The notes beneath the pieces were generated by a model. It was given only the letters and a program-made list of their open reading frames with translations. It made no database searches and had not been told where the DNA came from. From NCBI RefSeq assembly GCF_001426945.1, contig NZ_LMFS01000001.1, forward strand, positions 2,316,413 to 2,350,607: a DNA stretch of 34,195 nt, in the 5' to 3' direction. The first letter of the stretch is position 1; the number at the start of each line of letters is the position of its first letter. Positions 17,345 to 26,431 of the stretch are shown here, piece by piece. The stretch comes from Pseudolabrys sp. Root1462. Lineage in GTDB: Bacteria; Pseudomonadota; Alphaproteobacteria; Rhizobiales; Xanthobacteraceae. The position numbers were made by a program, and so were the translations under genes.

Positions 17345-17398
17345 GTCCCCGCGAAAGCGGGGACCCAGAAGGAAATGGATTCCCGCTTTTGTGGGAAT
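17345..17398. repeat. pair of inverted Rhizobiales palindromes
   Basis: Two hairpins stand back to back: GTCCCCGC/GCGGGGAC with a GAAA loop (17345-17364) and ATTCCCGC/GTGGGAAT with a TTTT loop (17379-17398). The second is nearly the reverse complement of the widespread TTCCCGCGAAAGCGGGAAT type, so the unit looks like two inverted copies. It lies between the convergent DUF2865 and nadE genes and may serve as a bidirectional transcription barrier. Confidence 0.65.
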
Positions 17399-17431
17399 GA
17401 ACGGAGGATGAGGCGCCGCCGCCGCCGAGCT

Positions 17432-19174
17432 TCAAAAATCAATCGCTTCCGTCTTCACCGGCTGGCCGGTGAGCAATGAGGTATCCGGCTTCAGCAGAGG
17501 CTCGCCGGAATCGCGGAAGCGATTGGTGATCGGATAGCGCCGGTCGCGGCCGAAATTCTTCAGCGTCACCTTCACGCCGGGCGCCGCCTGCCGGCGCTTG
17601 TATTCGGCGATGTGCAAGAGCCGTTCGACGCGCACCACAGTGGCGCGGTCGAAGCCGTCGCCGATGATGGTGGAGATCGGCTCCTCGCGCTCGACCAGCC
17701 GCTCCAGGATGGCATCCAGCACGTGGTACGGCGGCAGCGAATCTTCGTCCTTCTGGTTCTCGCGCAACTCCGCGGTCGGCGGCCGGGTAATGATGTTGTC
17801 AGGGATCACAAGGCCATCAGGACCGAGCGCACCGTCCGGCTTCCATGAATTACGCAGCCGGCTGAGTCGAAACACCTCGGTCTTGTAGAGATCCTTCACC
17901 GGATTGAAGCCGCCGTTCATGTCGCCGTAGAGCGTGGCGTAGCCGACCGACATCTCCGACTTGTTGCCGGTGGTGACGACCATCAGATTGAATTTGTTGG
18001 AGATCGCCATCAGGATCGTGCCGCGCGCACGGGCCTGCAGATTCTCCTCGGTAACGTCGCTCGGCAGTTTGTCGAAGGCCGGCTTCAGCGCGGCCAGGAA
18101 GCCCTCGACCGCCGACGCGATCGGCAGAATCTCGTAACGCACGCCGAGCGCCTTGGCGCAGGCGGCGGCATCGCTGAGCGACTCCTGCGACGTATAGCGG
18201 TACGGCAGCATGACGCAGCGCACGCGATCCGGCCCGAGCGCATCGACCGCCATCGCCGCGACCAGCGCGGAGTCGATGCCGCCCGACAAACCGATGACGA
18301 CGCCGGGAAAACCGTTCTTGTTGACGTAGTCGCGCAGGCCCAGAACGCAGGCGGCGTAGTCGGCCGTATCGTCCTCGATCGCGCCGACCATCGGTCCGTT
18401 CTCGCAGATCCAGGTGCCGCCGTGGCGCACCCATTGCGTGGTGACGATCGCTTCCTCGAAGGCGCCGAGTTGGAACGCCAGCGAGCAATCGGCGTGCAGG
18501 CCGAACGACACGCCGTCGAAGATCAATTCATCCTGGCCGCCGACCTGGTTGACATAAACCATCGGCAGCCCCTGCTCGGTAACGCGCGCGACCGCGATAT
18601 TGAGGCGCACGTCGCTCTTCTGACGCCAGTATGGCGAGCCGTTCGGCACCAGCAGGATTTCAGCGCCGGTTTCGGCGAGGCATTCGACGATGTCGGCGCC
18701 CCAGATATCCTCGCAGACCGGCACGCCAAGCCGCACGCCCTTGAAGTTGATGGGACCCGGCAAAGGACCCGCGGCAAAGACGCGCTTCTCGTCGAACACG
18801 CCGTAGTTCGGCAGATCGACCTTAAAGCGCAGCGCCGCGATGCGGCCGGCCTCGAGCAGCGCCACCGCGTTATACAGCTTGCCGTCGTCGAGCCACGGGG
18901 TTCCGACCAGCAGCGCCGGACCGCCGGCAGCGGTCTCGCGCGCCAGCTTCTCGATCTCGGCGCGGCAGGCCGCCTGAAACGCCGGCTTCAGCACCAGGTC
19001 CTCAGGTGGATAGCCGGCAATGAACAGTTCGGGGAAGACGACGATGTCGGCGCCCTGGCGGGCCGCCTCGTCGCGGGCACGCCGCACCTTCTCCCCGTTG
19101 CCGGCGACGTCGCCGACAGTCGGATTGAGTTGGGCGCAGGCAATCGCCAGTCGATCGGCCGGACGAATGTTCAT
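17432..19174 (-). CDS. nadE: glutamine-dependent NAD+ synthetase
   Basis: Makes NAD+ from nicotinic acid adenine dinucleotide with glutamine as amide donor. The 580-residue protein joins an N-terminal nitrilase-type glutaminase (catalytic triad candidates E49 in FPELF, K118 in FKVDLPNYG, C154 in VCEDIWG) to a C-terminal synthetase with the PP-loop GLSGGIDSA (about 295-303). The length is normal for the bacterial two-domain enzyme. It follows the DAHP synthase gene on the same strand after 96 bases that contain an inverted repeat. The ribosome-binding site is weak. Confidence 0.95.
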   Translation of the reverse strand: MNIRPADRLAIACAQLNPTVGDVAGNGEKVRRARDEAARQGADIVVFPELFIAGYPPEDLVLKPAFQAACRAEIEKLARETAAGGPALLVGTPWLDDGKLYNAVALLEAGRIAALRFKVDLPNYGVFDEKRVFAAGPLPGPINFKGVRLGVPVCEDIWGADIVECLAETGAEILLVPNGSPYWRQKSDVRLNIAVARVTEQGLPMVYVNQVGGQDELIFDGVSFGLHADCSLAFQLGAFEEAIVTTQWVRHGGTWICENGPMVGAIEDDTADYAACVLGLRDYVNKNGFPGVVIGLSGGIDSALVAAMAVDALGPDRVRCVMLPYRYTSQESLSDAAACAKALGVRYEILPIASAVEGFLAALKPAFDKLPSDVTEENLQARARGTILMAISNKFNLMVVTTGNKSEMSVGYATLYGDMNGGFNPVKDLYKTEVFRLSRLRNSWKPDGALGPDGLVIPDNIITRPPTAELRENQKDEDSLPPYHVLDAILERLVEREEPISTIIGDGFDRATVVRVERLLHIAEYKRRQAAPGVKVTLKNFGRDRRYPITNRFRDSGEPLLKPDTSLLTGQPVKTEAIDF

Positions 19175-19230
19175 GAGGATGATCTATCGCCTGCGCTCAC
19201 CGATCACAATCAGGACGCCCGCATATCTCC

Positions 19231-19264
19231 CCTCCCGCCGGGCACGCTGGCCCGTGGCGGGAGG
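19231..19264. repeat. stem-loop between DAHP synthase and nadE genes
   Basis: CCTCCCGCC-GGGC (19231-19243) pairs with GCCC and GGCGGGAGG (19250-19264) across a 6-base loop, with a two-base bulge (GT). There is no T-run on the minus strand, so it is more likely a palindromic repeat or attenuating structure than a strong terminator. Confidence 0.5.
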
Positions 19265-19270
19265 AAGAAA

Positions 19271-20653
19271 TCAGAGTCCCGCCACCGCCGACAGCGGCCG
19301 GTCCGCCCGCTCCTTGCGCAGCCGGTCGGCCAGCAGGAACGACAGGTCGATCGCCTGCTCGGCATTGAGCCGCGGATCGCACACGGTGTGATAGCGGTCG
19401 TTGAGATCGGAATCCGAAATCGCGCGCGCGCCACCGGTGCATTCGGTGACGTTCTGCCCGGTCATCTCCAGATGCACGCCGCCGGCATGGGTGCCTTCGG
19501 CGGCATGGACGTCGAAGAACGAGCGCACTTCCTTCAGGATCAGATCGAACGGCCGGGTCTTGTAGCCCGACGCCGAAGTGATCGTGTTGCCGTGCATCGG
19601 ATCGCACGACCACACCACCGAGCGGCCTTCGCGCTTCAGCGCACGAACCAGAGCCGGCAGATGCTCGCCGACCTTCTCGGCGCCGAAGCGGCCGATCAGC
19701 GTCAGACGACCCGGCTCGTTGTCGGGATTGAGGATGTCGGTCAGGCGCAGCAGATCGTCGGCCTTGAGCGACGGACCGCACTTGAGGCCAAGCGGGTTCT
19801 TGATGCCGCGCGCGTATTCGATGTGCGCGTGATCGTGCTGGCGCGTGCGATCGCCAATCCAGATCATGTGGCCAGAGGTCGCGTACCAGTCGCCTGTGGT
19901 CGAGTCGATGCGGGTCAGCGCCTGTTCGTAACCGAGCAGCAGCGCTTCGTGGCTGGTGTAGAAATCGGTGGTGCCCAATGCGCTGTCGACGGCGAAGGTC
20001 AGGCCGCAGGCGCGCATGAAATCGAGCGCGCCGGAGACGCGATCGGCGAGATCGGCATAGGCCTTCGACTGCGGCGAATCCGATACCGACTGGATCATCC
20101 AGCGATGCACGTTTTCAACGCTGGCGTAACCGCCCTTGGCGAAAGCGCGCAGCAGGTTCAGCGTCGCCGCCGACTGGCGATAAGCATCCATCTGGCGGCG
20201 CGGATCGGGTGTGCGCGCTTCCGGAGTGAAGGCGATGTCGTTGATGATGTCGCCGCGATAGCTCGGCAGCTCGATGCCGTCCTTCTTCTCGGTCGGCGAC
20301 GAACGCGGCTTGGCGAACTGCCCGGCAATGCGGCCGACCTTCACCACCGGCGAGGCGCCGGCGTAGGTCAGCACGATCGCCATCTGCAGGAAGACGCGGA
20401 AGAAGTCGCGGATGTTGTTGGCGCCGTGCTCGGCGAAGCTCTCGGCGCAGTCGCCGCCCTGGAGCAGGAAAGCTTCGCCCTTGGCGACGCGGCCGAGCGC
20501 GGCCTTGAGGTTGCGCGCCTCGCCGGCAAACACCAGCGGCGGGAACGTCGCCAGCTGCTTCTCGGTGTCGGCCAAAAGCTGCTGGTCCGGGTAATCCGGC
20601 ACCTGCAGGGCGGGTTTGTTGCGCCAGCTATCGGGCGCCCAACGCTCGGGCAT
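19271..20653 (-). CDS. class II 3-deoxy-7-phosphoheptulonate (DAHP) synthase
   Basis: Catalyses the first shikimate-pathway step, joining phosphoenolpyruvate and erythrose 4-phosphate. The 460-residue protein matches the plant-like type II family: [14 protein letters not shown] at the start, [11 protein letters not shown] with the metal/PEP-site Cys, [25 protein letters not shown] and [15 protein letters not shown]. It is unrelated in sequence to the E. coli AroF/G/H type. Feedback properties cannot be read from sequence. It lies between glutathione reductase and NAD synthetase on the same strand, with gaps of 92 and 96 bases, so it may have its own promoter. Confidence 0.94.
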   Translation of the reverse strand: MPERWAPDSWRNKPALQVPDYPDQQLLADTEKQLATFPPLVFAGEARNLKAALGRVAKGEAFLLQGGDCAESFAEHGANNIRDFFRVFLQMAIVLTYAGASPVVKVGRIAGQFAKPRSSPTEKKDGIELPSYRGDIINDIAFTPEARTPDPRRQMDAYRQSAATLNLLRAFAKGGYASVENVHRWMIQSVSDSPQSKAYADLADRVSGALDFMRACGLTFAVDSALGTTDFYTSHEALLLGYEQALTRIDSTTGDWYATSGHMIWIGDRTRQHDHAHIEYARGIKNPLGLKCGPSLKADDLLRLTDILNPDNEPGRLTLIGRFGAEKVGEHLPALVRALKREGRSVVWSCDPMHGNTITSASGYKTRPFDLILKEVRSFFDVHAAEGTHAGGVHLEMTGQNVTECTGGARAISDSDLNDRYHTVCDPRLNAEQAIDLSFLLADRLRKERADRPLSAVAGL

Positions 20654-20745
20654 TGCATTTACTCCAACGATTTGGCGGGGTTATACACGAAAGCGGCCAG
20701 CCGAGGCCAGCCAATAGCGCGGGCAGCCCAAACCGGGCTCCGGGC

Positions 20746-22167
20746 CTATTCGGCAGCCTTATCAGCGCCTTCGCCGGCGGTTTTCCGGCTATAGCTGGCC
20801 GCCTTTTCGCGCATCGTCACCAGTTCCTCGGCCATGGTCGGGTGCACCGCCATGGTGGCGTCGAAGTCAGCTTTGGTGGCCCCCATCTTCACGGCGATGC
20901 CGATGAGCTGGATCAACTCGCCGGCGTCCGGCCCGGCGATGTGGCAACCGACCACCTTCCCGGTCTCGCCATCGACCAGGAGTTTCATGAATACCCGGGT
21001 CGCCCGGCCCGACAGGGTCGCCTTCATCGGCCGGAAGGTGCTCTTGTAGACGTCGACGATATCGAACCGCTCGCGGGCCTGCGCCTCGGTCAGGCCGATG
21101 ACGCCGAGCTCCGGCTCGGAAAACACCGCCGTCGGCACCTGAACGTGATCGACCCGCGTCGGCTTGCCGCCAAAGACCGTGTCGGCGAAGGCATGGCCCT
21201 CGCGGATCGCCACCGGCGTCAGATTAACGCGGTTGGTGACATCACCGACGGCATAGATGTTCGCCACCGAGGTGCGCGAATATTCGTCGACTTCGATCCC
21301 ACCATGCTCGTGGCAGCGGATGCCGAGCTTCTCCATGCCGATGCCCATGCAATTCGGACGCCGGCCGATGGCGAACAGTACCTTGTCGCAGGCGATCGCC
21401 TGGCCGTCCGACAGGCGTGAAACGAACTCATCGCCCGACTTGTCGATCGCCGTTACGGTGTGGCCGCACAGCACCTTGATGCCGCGCGTTTGCATCTCGT
21501 TGCGTAGATGTTCGCGAATGTCGTCGTCGAAGCCGCGCAGGATGTTGCCGCCGCGGTAGACCAGCGTCACCTCGCTGCCCATGCCGGCGAAGATGCAGGC
21601 GAACTCGACGGCGATATAGCCGCCGCCCTGGATCACGATGCGCTTCGGCAGCTCGGGCAGATGCAACGCTTCGTTGGACGAGATGGCGTGCTCGATGCCG
21701 GGGATGTGCGGGCCCATATGCGGCCAGCCGCCGGTGGCGATCAGGATGTTGTCCGTGGTGACCGTGTCGCCATTGGCCAGACGAACGGTGTGCGGGTCCT
21801 CGATCACAGCGCGGCTGCGCACGATCTTGACCTTGGAGCGCTCGAGGTTGGCGACATAGGCGGCCTCGAGCCGGTCGATCTCGCGATCCTTGTTGGCGAT
21901 CAAGGTCGGCCACGAGAAGGTCGCCTCCGGCACGGTCCAGCCGAAGCCGGCGGCATCCTCGAAGTCGTGGGAAAAACGCGAGGCGTAGACCAGAAGCTTT
22001 TTCGGCACGCAGCCGCGGATCACGCAGGTGCCGCCGACACGGAATTCCTCGGCGACCACGACCCGGGCGCCGTAATTCGCGGCGATGCGAGCGGCGCGCA
22101 CGCCGCCGGACCCAGCGCCAATGACGAAAAGATCGACGTCGTATTGCGATTTGGAAGTCTGAGCCAT
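20746..22167 (-). CDS. gor: glutathione-disulfide reductase
   Basis: FAD-dependent NADPH:glutathione oxidoreductase of 473 residues that keeps the cytoplasmic glutathione pool reduced. It has the FAD motif GAGSGG (17-22), the redox-active disulfide in GGTCVIRGCVPKK (C48 and C53), a second nucleotide-binding GGGYIAVEFA, and the C-terminal HPTMAEE with the catalytic His and Glu. The ATG at 22167 follows GTGAGG at a good distance and is preferred over an upstream GTG at 22191. It is downstream of rpiA and the DUF2059 gene on the same strand. Confidence 0.95.
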   Translation of the reverse strand: MAQTSKSQYDVDLFVIGAGSGGVRAARIAANYGARVVVAEEFRVGGTCVIRGCVPKKLLVYASRFSHDFEDAAGFGWTVPEATFSWPTLIANKDREIDRLEAAYVANLERSKVKIVRSRAVIEDPHTVRLANGDTVTTDNILIATGGWPHMGPHIPGIEHAISSNEALHLPELPKRIVIQGGGYIAVEFACIFAGMGSEVTLVYRGGNILRGFDDDIREHLRNEMQTRGIKVLCGHTVTAIDKSGDEFVSRLSDGQAIACDKVLFAIGRRPNCMGIGMEKLGIRCHEHGGIEVDEYSRTSVANIYAVGDVTNRVNLTPVAIREGHAFADTVFGGKPTRVDHVQVPTAVFSEPELGVIGLTEAQARERFDIVDVYKSTFRPMKATLSGRATRVFMKLLVDGETGKVVGCHIAGPDAGELIQLIGIAVKMGATKADFDATMAVHPTMAEELVTMREKAASYSRKTAGEGADKAAE

Positions 22168-22221
22168 CGGCTTTGCCTCACCCACCGTCACAACGCGGCA
22201 GGCGTCAGGCGGCCCGGCTTA

Positions 22222-22731
22222 TTAAAGCTTGTGGCCTTTCTTCTTCAAGCCCTCGCGCATCTTGCCGATGACCTCGTCCGACAAGGTCGCAGCCCATTCC
22301 TGCGCGAATTTGAGGCTTTCATCGACGACCTTCGGCTGCTCGGCCAGAAGCTTCTTGCCGGCCGGCGAGCTGTAGAAGGCGAGAATGTCCTTCAATTCCT
22401 GCTCGGTGAAGTGCGCGGCATAGATCTCGACGACCTTGCCGTAGACCTCCTGAAGCCGCGACTCGTAGTCCTTGCGCAACTGGTTGGCGACCTCGGTGGC
22501 GTCGTTCGTCAACGTCGGGTCCTGCTGCACGAAGAACAACCGCGCCTGCTCGATGACGCCGGGGATGAGCGGCGAGAACAGTTCGTTGGCGCCGGTGAGC
22601 TTGGTGATCTCGGCAGCCGTCTTCAGCGCGGTCTGCGAGGGCTGCTGCGCCATCGCCTGGCCGGACAGGACCAGCGCGGCCGCGACCATCGTCAAGCGAA
22701 CGCCACGCCAGGAAGCTTGAAGGAAAGACAT
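22222..22731 (-). CDS. DUF2059 domain-containing secreted protein
   Basis: A 169-residue protein with an N-terminal signal peptide ending in GQAMA, then an all-helical domain. The segment YAAHFTEQELKDILAFYSSPAGKKLL is the DUF2059 hallmark. The family is widespread in proteobacteria, probably periplasmic, and has no established function. GGAG precedes the ATG at 8 bases. It lies between rpiA (21-base gap) and gor (54-base gap), a neighbourhood I recall as recurrent in Rhizobiales. Confidence 0.87.
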   Translation of the reverse strand: MSFLQASWRGVRLTMVAAALVLSGQAMAQQPSQTALKTAAEITKLTGANELFSPLIPGVIEQARLFFVQQDPTLTNDATEVANQLRKDYESRLQEVYGKVVEIYAAHFTEQELKDILAFYSSPAGKKLLAEQPKVVDESLKFAQEWAATLSDEVIGKMREGLKKKGHKL

Positions 22732-22752
22732 CGTGATAACTCCGTTTTCGAC

Positions 22753-23454
22753 CTACCGGTCCCGCTCGACGGTTTTCACTCCGTCCGGTCCGGCAACAAT
22801 CACAATCGACGCAAGATCAACAAACAGGCCGTGCTCCATGACACCGGGCACAGCCGCCAGCGCGCACGCCATCGCCTTCGGGTCTTCGATCCGGGCCAGC
22901 GCGGCATCAACGATCCAGTGCCCGCCATCCGTGACGAAAGGATGGCCGTCACGGCCCTGCCGCAGCTTCAGCGGACCGCCGCGTTGCACGCCGGCGATTA
23001 CCTTCTCCACCGCCTTCAGCGTGGCGCCAAAGCCGAAAGGCGTTACTTCGATCGGCAGCGCGAAGGCGCCGAGCTTGTCGACGCATTTGCTGGCATCGAC
23101 GATGACGAGCATGCGATCGGAGGCCGAGGCCACGATCTTCTCGCGCAGCAGTGCGCCGCCGCCGCCCTTGATCATGCTGAAATCGCGCGCCACTTCGTCG
23201 GCGCCGTCGATCGTCAGATCGAGCTCGGGGGTCTCGTCGAGGGTCGTCAGCGGAATGCCGCAGGCTTGCGCTTGGGCGCGCGTCGCTTCCGAGGTCGGCA
23301 CGCCAATGACCTTGAGGCCGGCGCGCACACGCTCGCCGAGCAGATCGACGAAATGTTTGGCCGTCGAGCCGGTGCCGAGACCCAGCCGCATGCCCGATTG
23401 CACGAAGTCAATCGCGCGGGCGGCGGCGGCCCGTTTTTGAGCGTCGGCATCCAT
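22753..23454 (-). CDS. rpiA: ribose-5-phosphate isomerase A
   Basis: Interconverts ribose 5-phosphate and ribulose 5-phosphate in the pentose phosphate pathway. The 233-residue protein has the family signatures [22 protein letters not shown] with catalytic Asp, and [14 protein letters not shown] with the catalytic Glu and Lys region. Length is normal. It is the first gene of the minus-strand rpiA-DUF2059-gor set and diverges from the phosphatase gene. Its upstream region holds a CCCCGA/TCGGGG palindrome (23488-23502). Confidence 0.95.
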   Translation of the reverse strand: MDADAQKRAAAARAIDFVQSGMRLGLGTGSTAKHFVDLLGERVRAGLKVIGVPTSEATRAQAQACGIPLTTLDETPELDLTIDGADEVARDFSMIKGGGGALLREKIVASASDRMLVIVDASKCVDKLGAFALPIEVTPFGFGATLKAVEKVIAGVQRGGPLKLRQGRDGHPFVTDGGHWIVDAALARIEDPKAMACALAAVPGVMEHGLFVDLASIVIVAGPDGVKTVERDR

Positions 23455-23639
23455 GGCGGCGTTTCTCGATGAGGGTCCCGGAGCAGGCCCCGAAGATCGG
23501 GGTCGGGCGTTTTCTAGCGCCTAATGGCAGGCCTGAATAGCCGGAAATGCCGATTCCAACGGCGGAATTCGCGCTTGCATCGTCCCTGCCCGGCGGCTAG
23601 CGAACGGCTCGAACAATCGTCATCACATCAGGCCGCGCA

Positions 23640-24314
23640 ATGTCCCGCCCCCTCATCGTTTTCGATCTCGACGGTACTCTGGTCGATACGGCCCCCGATC
23701 TGGTGGCGACGCTCAACCTGATCTTCGAGCGCGAAGGCTTGCCGCCGGTGCCCTATGACGAGGCGCGCAGACTGATCGGCGGCGGCGCCCGTGCCATGAT
23801 CGTCCGCGGCCTTGAGGCGGATCGTCGCACCGTGACGCCGGAGCGTCTCGACCAGTTGTTCAAAGATTTCGTCGACCACTACACCGCGCATGTCGCCGAC
23901 TTTTCGCGCCCCTTTCCCGGCGTCACCGATGCGCTCGACGCGCTGGATGCGAGCGGCCTTCAGTTGGCGGTGTGCACCAACAAATTCGAACGGCAGTCGT
24001 TGATGCTGCTCGAGGCTTTGAAACTGAGCGATCGCTTCAAGGCGATCTGCGGCCAGGATACCTTCGGCGTCGCCAAGCCCGATCCCGAAATGCTTCGCCG
24101 CACGATTCTCGCCGCCGGCGGCGACCCGGCGCGCGCGATCATGATCGGCGATTCAGAAACGGACATCCTGACGGCCCGCGCAGCCGGCCTACCTGTCATC
24201 GCCGTCGACTTCGGCTACAGCGAACAGCCCGTCGCGGACTACGCACCCGACCGGCTCATCAGCCACTTTTCGCAGTTGCCTCAGGAGATTGCTGCGCTGC
24301 TTGATGAGGCATAA
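23640..24314 (+). CDS. gph: phosphoglycolate phosphatase
   Basis: HAD-superfamily hydrolase of 224 residues that removes phosphate from 2-phosphoglycolate formed in DNA repair or by Rubisco oxygenation. Motif I is VFDLDGTLVDT with nucleophile D9 and acid D11, motif II is CTNK, motif III includes the Lys in VAKPDPEML, and motif IV is GDSETD. The helical cap lies between motifs I and II. It is divergent from rpiA across 185 bases. Confidence 0.9.
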   Translation: MSRPLIVFDLDGTLVDTAPDLVATLNLIFEREGLPPVPYDEARRLIGGGARAMIVRGLEADRRTVTPERLDQLFKDFVDHYTAHVADFSRPFPGVTDALDALDASGLQLAVCTNKFERQSLMLLEALKLSDRFKAICGQDTFGVAKPDPEMLRRTILAAGGDPARAIMIGDSETDILTARAAGLPVIAVDFGYSEQPVADYAPDRLISHFSQLPQEIAALLDEA

Positions 24315-24391
24315 CGCATTGCTGCCACAGTTATGGTTAACGCGTTAGGGTTAATGGACGGCGAATAGTTGCTAGGCCTTGGTGTGCCTCG

Positions 24392-24413
24392 TAATGTGAT
24401 TGATAATGTGATT
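24392..24413 (+). promoter_or_regulatory. tandem TAATGTGATT direct repeat
   Basis: The 10-base word TAATGTGATT occurs at 24392-24401 and again at 24404-24413, a 12-base step, in an AT-rich patch 46 bases before the lipoprotein ATG. Repeats near one helical turn apart fit a binding site for a dimeric or direct-repeat regulator. The patch is unusually AT-rich for this window and could also contain the promoter. Confidence 0.4.
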
Positions 24414-24458
24414 AACGGGCGAGTGAGTTTCGTCGCTCATGTGGACCGGGATCAAACA

Positions 24459-24968
24459 ATGTACCGAGTCATTGCGATTAGTGTTGGCGCTCTTCTGCTC
24501 GCCGGTTGTTCGTCGTCGTCGAGTTTCCTCGACGGCCTGAAGCCTGGGCCGAGCGTGGACAACGTGCGATTTGAATCAGAGCCGCCGGGCGCCGACGTGA
24601 AGGCGCCCAACGGCCAGACGTGCAAGACGCCCTGCGCGCTTTCGCTTCCGACCGACGGACCGATGACCGTTACCTTCTCGCTCAACGGTTATCAGCCCGA
24701 GCAGGAAACCATCGAACCGGTCGATCAGGCCGGCTCGCCGCCGCAGTTCCGGCCGAACCCGGTGATGGTCGAACTGACTGCGGCCCCGCCGGCGCCGAAG
24801 CCGAAGGCCAAGCCGCGCCGTCCGGCGGCCAAGAAGCCGGCAGCGGCCAAGCCGGCAGCCGCGAAGCCCGCAGCCGCCGCTCCGGCAGCGGCCGCGGCCC
24901 CTGCGGCCACCCCGGCCCCTGCCCAGCAACCGGCGGGCGCTTCGCCCTGGCCGGCTCCGAAGCAGTAA
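24459..24968 (+). CDS. PEGA-like domain lipoprotein
   Basis: A 169-residue envelope protein with a lipoprotein signal (MYRVIAISVGALLLAGC, lipidated Cys at residue 17). Residues about 38-95 resemble a PEGA domain: VRFESEPPGADVKAPNGQTCKTPCALSLP, then VTFSLNGYQPEQETIEP. The last 60 residues are a low-complexity Lys/Pro/Ala tail with repeated KPAAA units, which may be a flexible, positively charged spacer reaching peptidoglycan or a surface partner. GGGA precedes the ATG. It ends just before a strong terminator and seems monocistronic. Function unknown. Confidence 0.82.
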   Translation: MYRVIAISVGALLLAGCSSSSSFLDGLKPGPSVDNVRFESEPPGADVKAPNGQTCKTPCALSLPTDGPMTVTFSLNGYQPEQETIEPVDQAGSPPQFRPNPVMVELTAAPPAPKPKAKPRRPAAKKPAAAKPAAAKPAAAAPAAAAAPAATPAPAQQPAGASPWPAPKQ

Positions 24969-24992
24969 GCCGCTTCCCTACCCCGATCTTCG

Positions 24993-25021
24993 AAAAACGG
25001 CGCGGATGACGCGCCGTTTTT
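24993..25021 (+). terminator. intrinsic terminator after the PEGA-like lipoprotein gene
   Basis: AAAAACGGCGCG pairs perfectly with CGCGCCGTTTTT (12 bp) across a GATGA loop, with a further T-rich stretch after it. It separates the lipoprotein gene from moaA. Confidence 0.85.
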
Positions 25022-25165
25022 GCTTTTCGGCCCTTTTGCACGGGTTCCCGGACCGCTTCCACGCAGGGGCCCGCTATAGTCATTCCCGCCGGATTTCCTA
25101 TATGCGATAAAGATGATAGCGCGGCTCAGCTACGCCGCCGCGCTCCAATCGCTGGGATCCTCCGA

Positions 25166-26212
25166 ATGGCCCCGATCACGCCCGCCAGCTCTCTCGACCT
25201 CGCCGGAACCCGCCCGGCGCCGCTGATCGACCCGTTCGCGCGCGCGATCACCTATCTGCGTGTTTCGGTCACGGACCGCTGCGACTTCCGCTGCGTCTAC
25301 TGCATGTCGGAACACATGAGCTTCCTGCCCAAGGCCGATCTGCTCAGCCTGGAAGAACTCGACCGCCTGTGCAGCGCCTTCGTCGCCAAGGGCGTCAACA
25401 AGCTGCGCCTCACCGGCGGTGAACCTTTGGTGCGTCGCGGGATCATGACGCTGTTCGCTTCGCTGTCGCGCCATCTCGACAGCGGCGCGCTCAAGGAATT
25501 GACGCTCACCACCAACGGCTCGCAGCTCGAGAAATACGCCGCCGAACTCAAGGGCTATGGCGTCGAGCGCATCAACGTGTCCCTGGACACGCTCGACCCG
25601 GACAAATTCCGCGCCATTACCCGTTGGGGCGACCTGGACAAGGTGCTGGCGGGTATCGACGCCGCGCAGGCCGCCGGCCTGAAGGTAAAGATCAACGCCG
25701 TGGCGCTCAAGGGCGTCAACGAGGACGAAATCAACGACATGATCGCCTGGGCGCATGGCCGCGGCATGGACATGACGCTGATCGAAGTCATGCCGCTCGG
25801 CGAAGTCGGCGAAACCCGGCTCGACCAGTACGTGCCATTGTCCTTGCTGCGCGCCCGTCTCGCGGAGCGTCTGACGCTCGAGGACATCGACTACCAGACC
25901 GGGGGCCCTGCCCGTTACGTGAGGGTCAAGGAGACCGGCGGCCGCCTCGGCTTCATCACGCCGCTGACCCACAACTTCTGCGAATCCTGCAACCGCGTGC
26001 GCATCACGTGCACCGGCACCCTGTACATGTGCCTCGGCCAGGAAGATGCCGCAGACCTCCGGGCGCCGCTGCGCGCCTCGGAAGGCGACGAGCCGTTGCA
26101 CCGCGCCATCGATGCCGCAATTTTGCGCAAGCCGAAGGGCCACGACTTCGTCATCGATCGCCGCCAGCAGCGCCCGGCGCTGGCTCGCCACATGAGTGTG
26201 ACCGGCGGCTAG
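25166..26212 (+). CDS. moaA: GTP 3',8-cyclase (molybdenum cofactor biosynthesis)
   Basis: Radical-SAM enzyme that, with MoaC, turns GTP into cyclic pyranopterin monophosphate. The 348-residue protein has the N-terminal cluster motif CDFRCVYC (C39, C43, C46), the SAM-binding LTGGEPLVR, and the C-terminal GTP-side cluster C272-x2-C275-x13-C289 ([10 protein letters not shown] onward). The essential Gly-Gly C-terminus is present. All catalytic features are intact. The other moa genes are not adjacent. I saw no convincing Moco riboswitch in the short leader after the preceding terminator. Confidence 0.96.
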   Translation: MAPITPASSLDLAGTRPAPLIDPFARAITYLRVSVTDRCDFRCVYCMSEHMSFLPKADLLSLEELDRLCSAFVAKGVNKLRLTGGEPLVRRGIMTLFASLSRHLDSGALKELTLTTNGSQLEKYAAELKGYGVERINVSLDTLDPDKFRAITRWGDLDKVLAGIDAAQAAGLKVKINAVALKGVNEDEINDMIAWAHGRGMDMTLIEVMPLGEVGETRLDQYVPLSLLRARLAERLTLEDIDYQTGGPARYVRVKETGGRLGFITPLTHNFCESCNRVRITCTGTLYMCLGQEDAADLRAPLRASEGDEPLHRAIDAAILRKPKGHDFVIDRRQQRPALARHMSVTGG

Positions 26213-26431
26213 GCAGCCGCCTCACGCCCACCCCCGCCTATTCGGCACTGCGCCACCGCCTTAGCCGAATGTCCAGCGGACACCGCCACCGCGCCGCCAT
26301 TTTCACCATTGACGGGCGATGCTGGCTACGGCTTAACAAGGCCGTGGCCTCGGGCCGCACGCGTGTGGGGCGCGTAAAGTCGATATAAATAGCGATGGCC
26401 GGGCGAAGCCCGCAGAGGGGGGACTTCTATA
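26213..26431 (+). promoter_or_regulatory. leader region of the TRAP permease operon
   Basis: This 219-base gap between moaA and the TRAP genes has no plausible gene. Weak promoter-like sequences are TTGACG (26309-26314) followed at 18 bases by TTAACA, and an AT-rich TATAAAT (26384-26390). A GGGGGGA ribosome-binding site precedes the GTG start. No sigma-54 motif is present. Confidence 0.3.

Noticed and set aside
18422-20794. A 790-codon plus-strand open frame opposite nadE and the DAHP synthase gene
   Set aside because: It runs antisense to two strongly supported enzymes, its composition is Arg/Asp/Gly/His-rich, and no family motif is visible. Long antisense frames are expected in high-GC DNA.
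21508-23472. A 654-codon plus-strand frame opposite gor, the DUF2059 gene and rpiA
   Set aside because: It spans three real genes and the gaps between them with no recognisable domain, so it is an antisense artefact.
25022-25165. Possible Moco riboswitch before moaA
   Set aside because: The gap is short, follows a terminator, and I cannot find the expected multi-helix layout or conserved bases.
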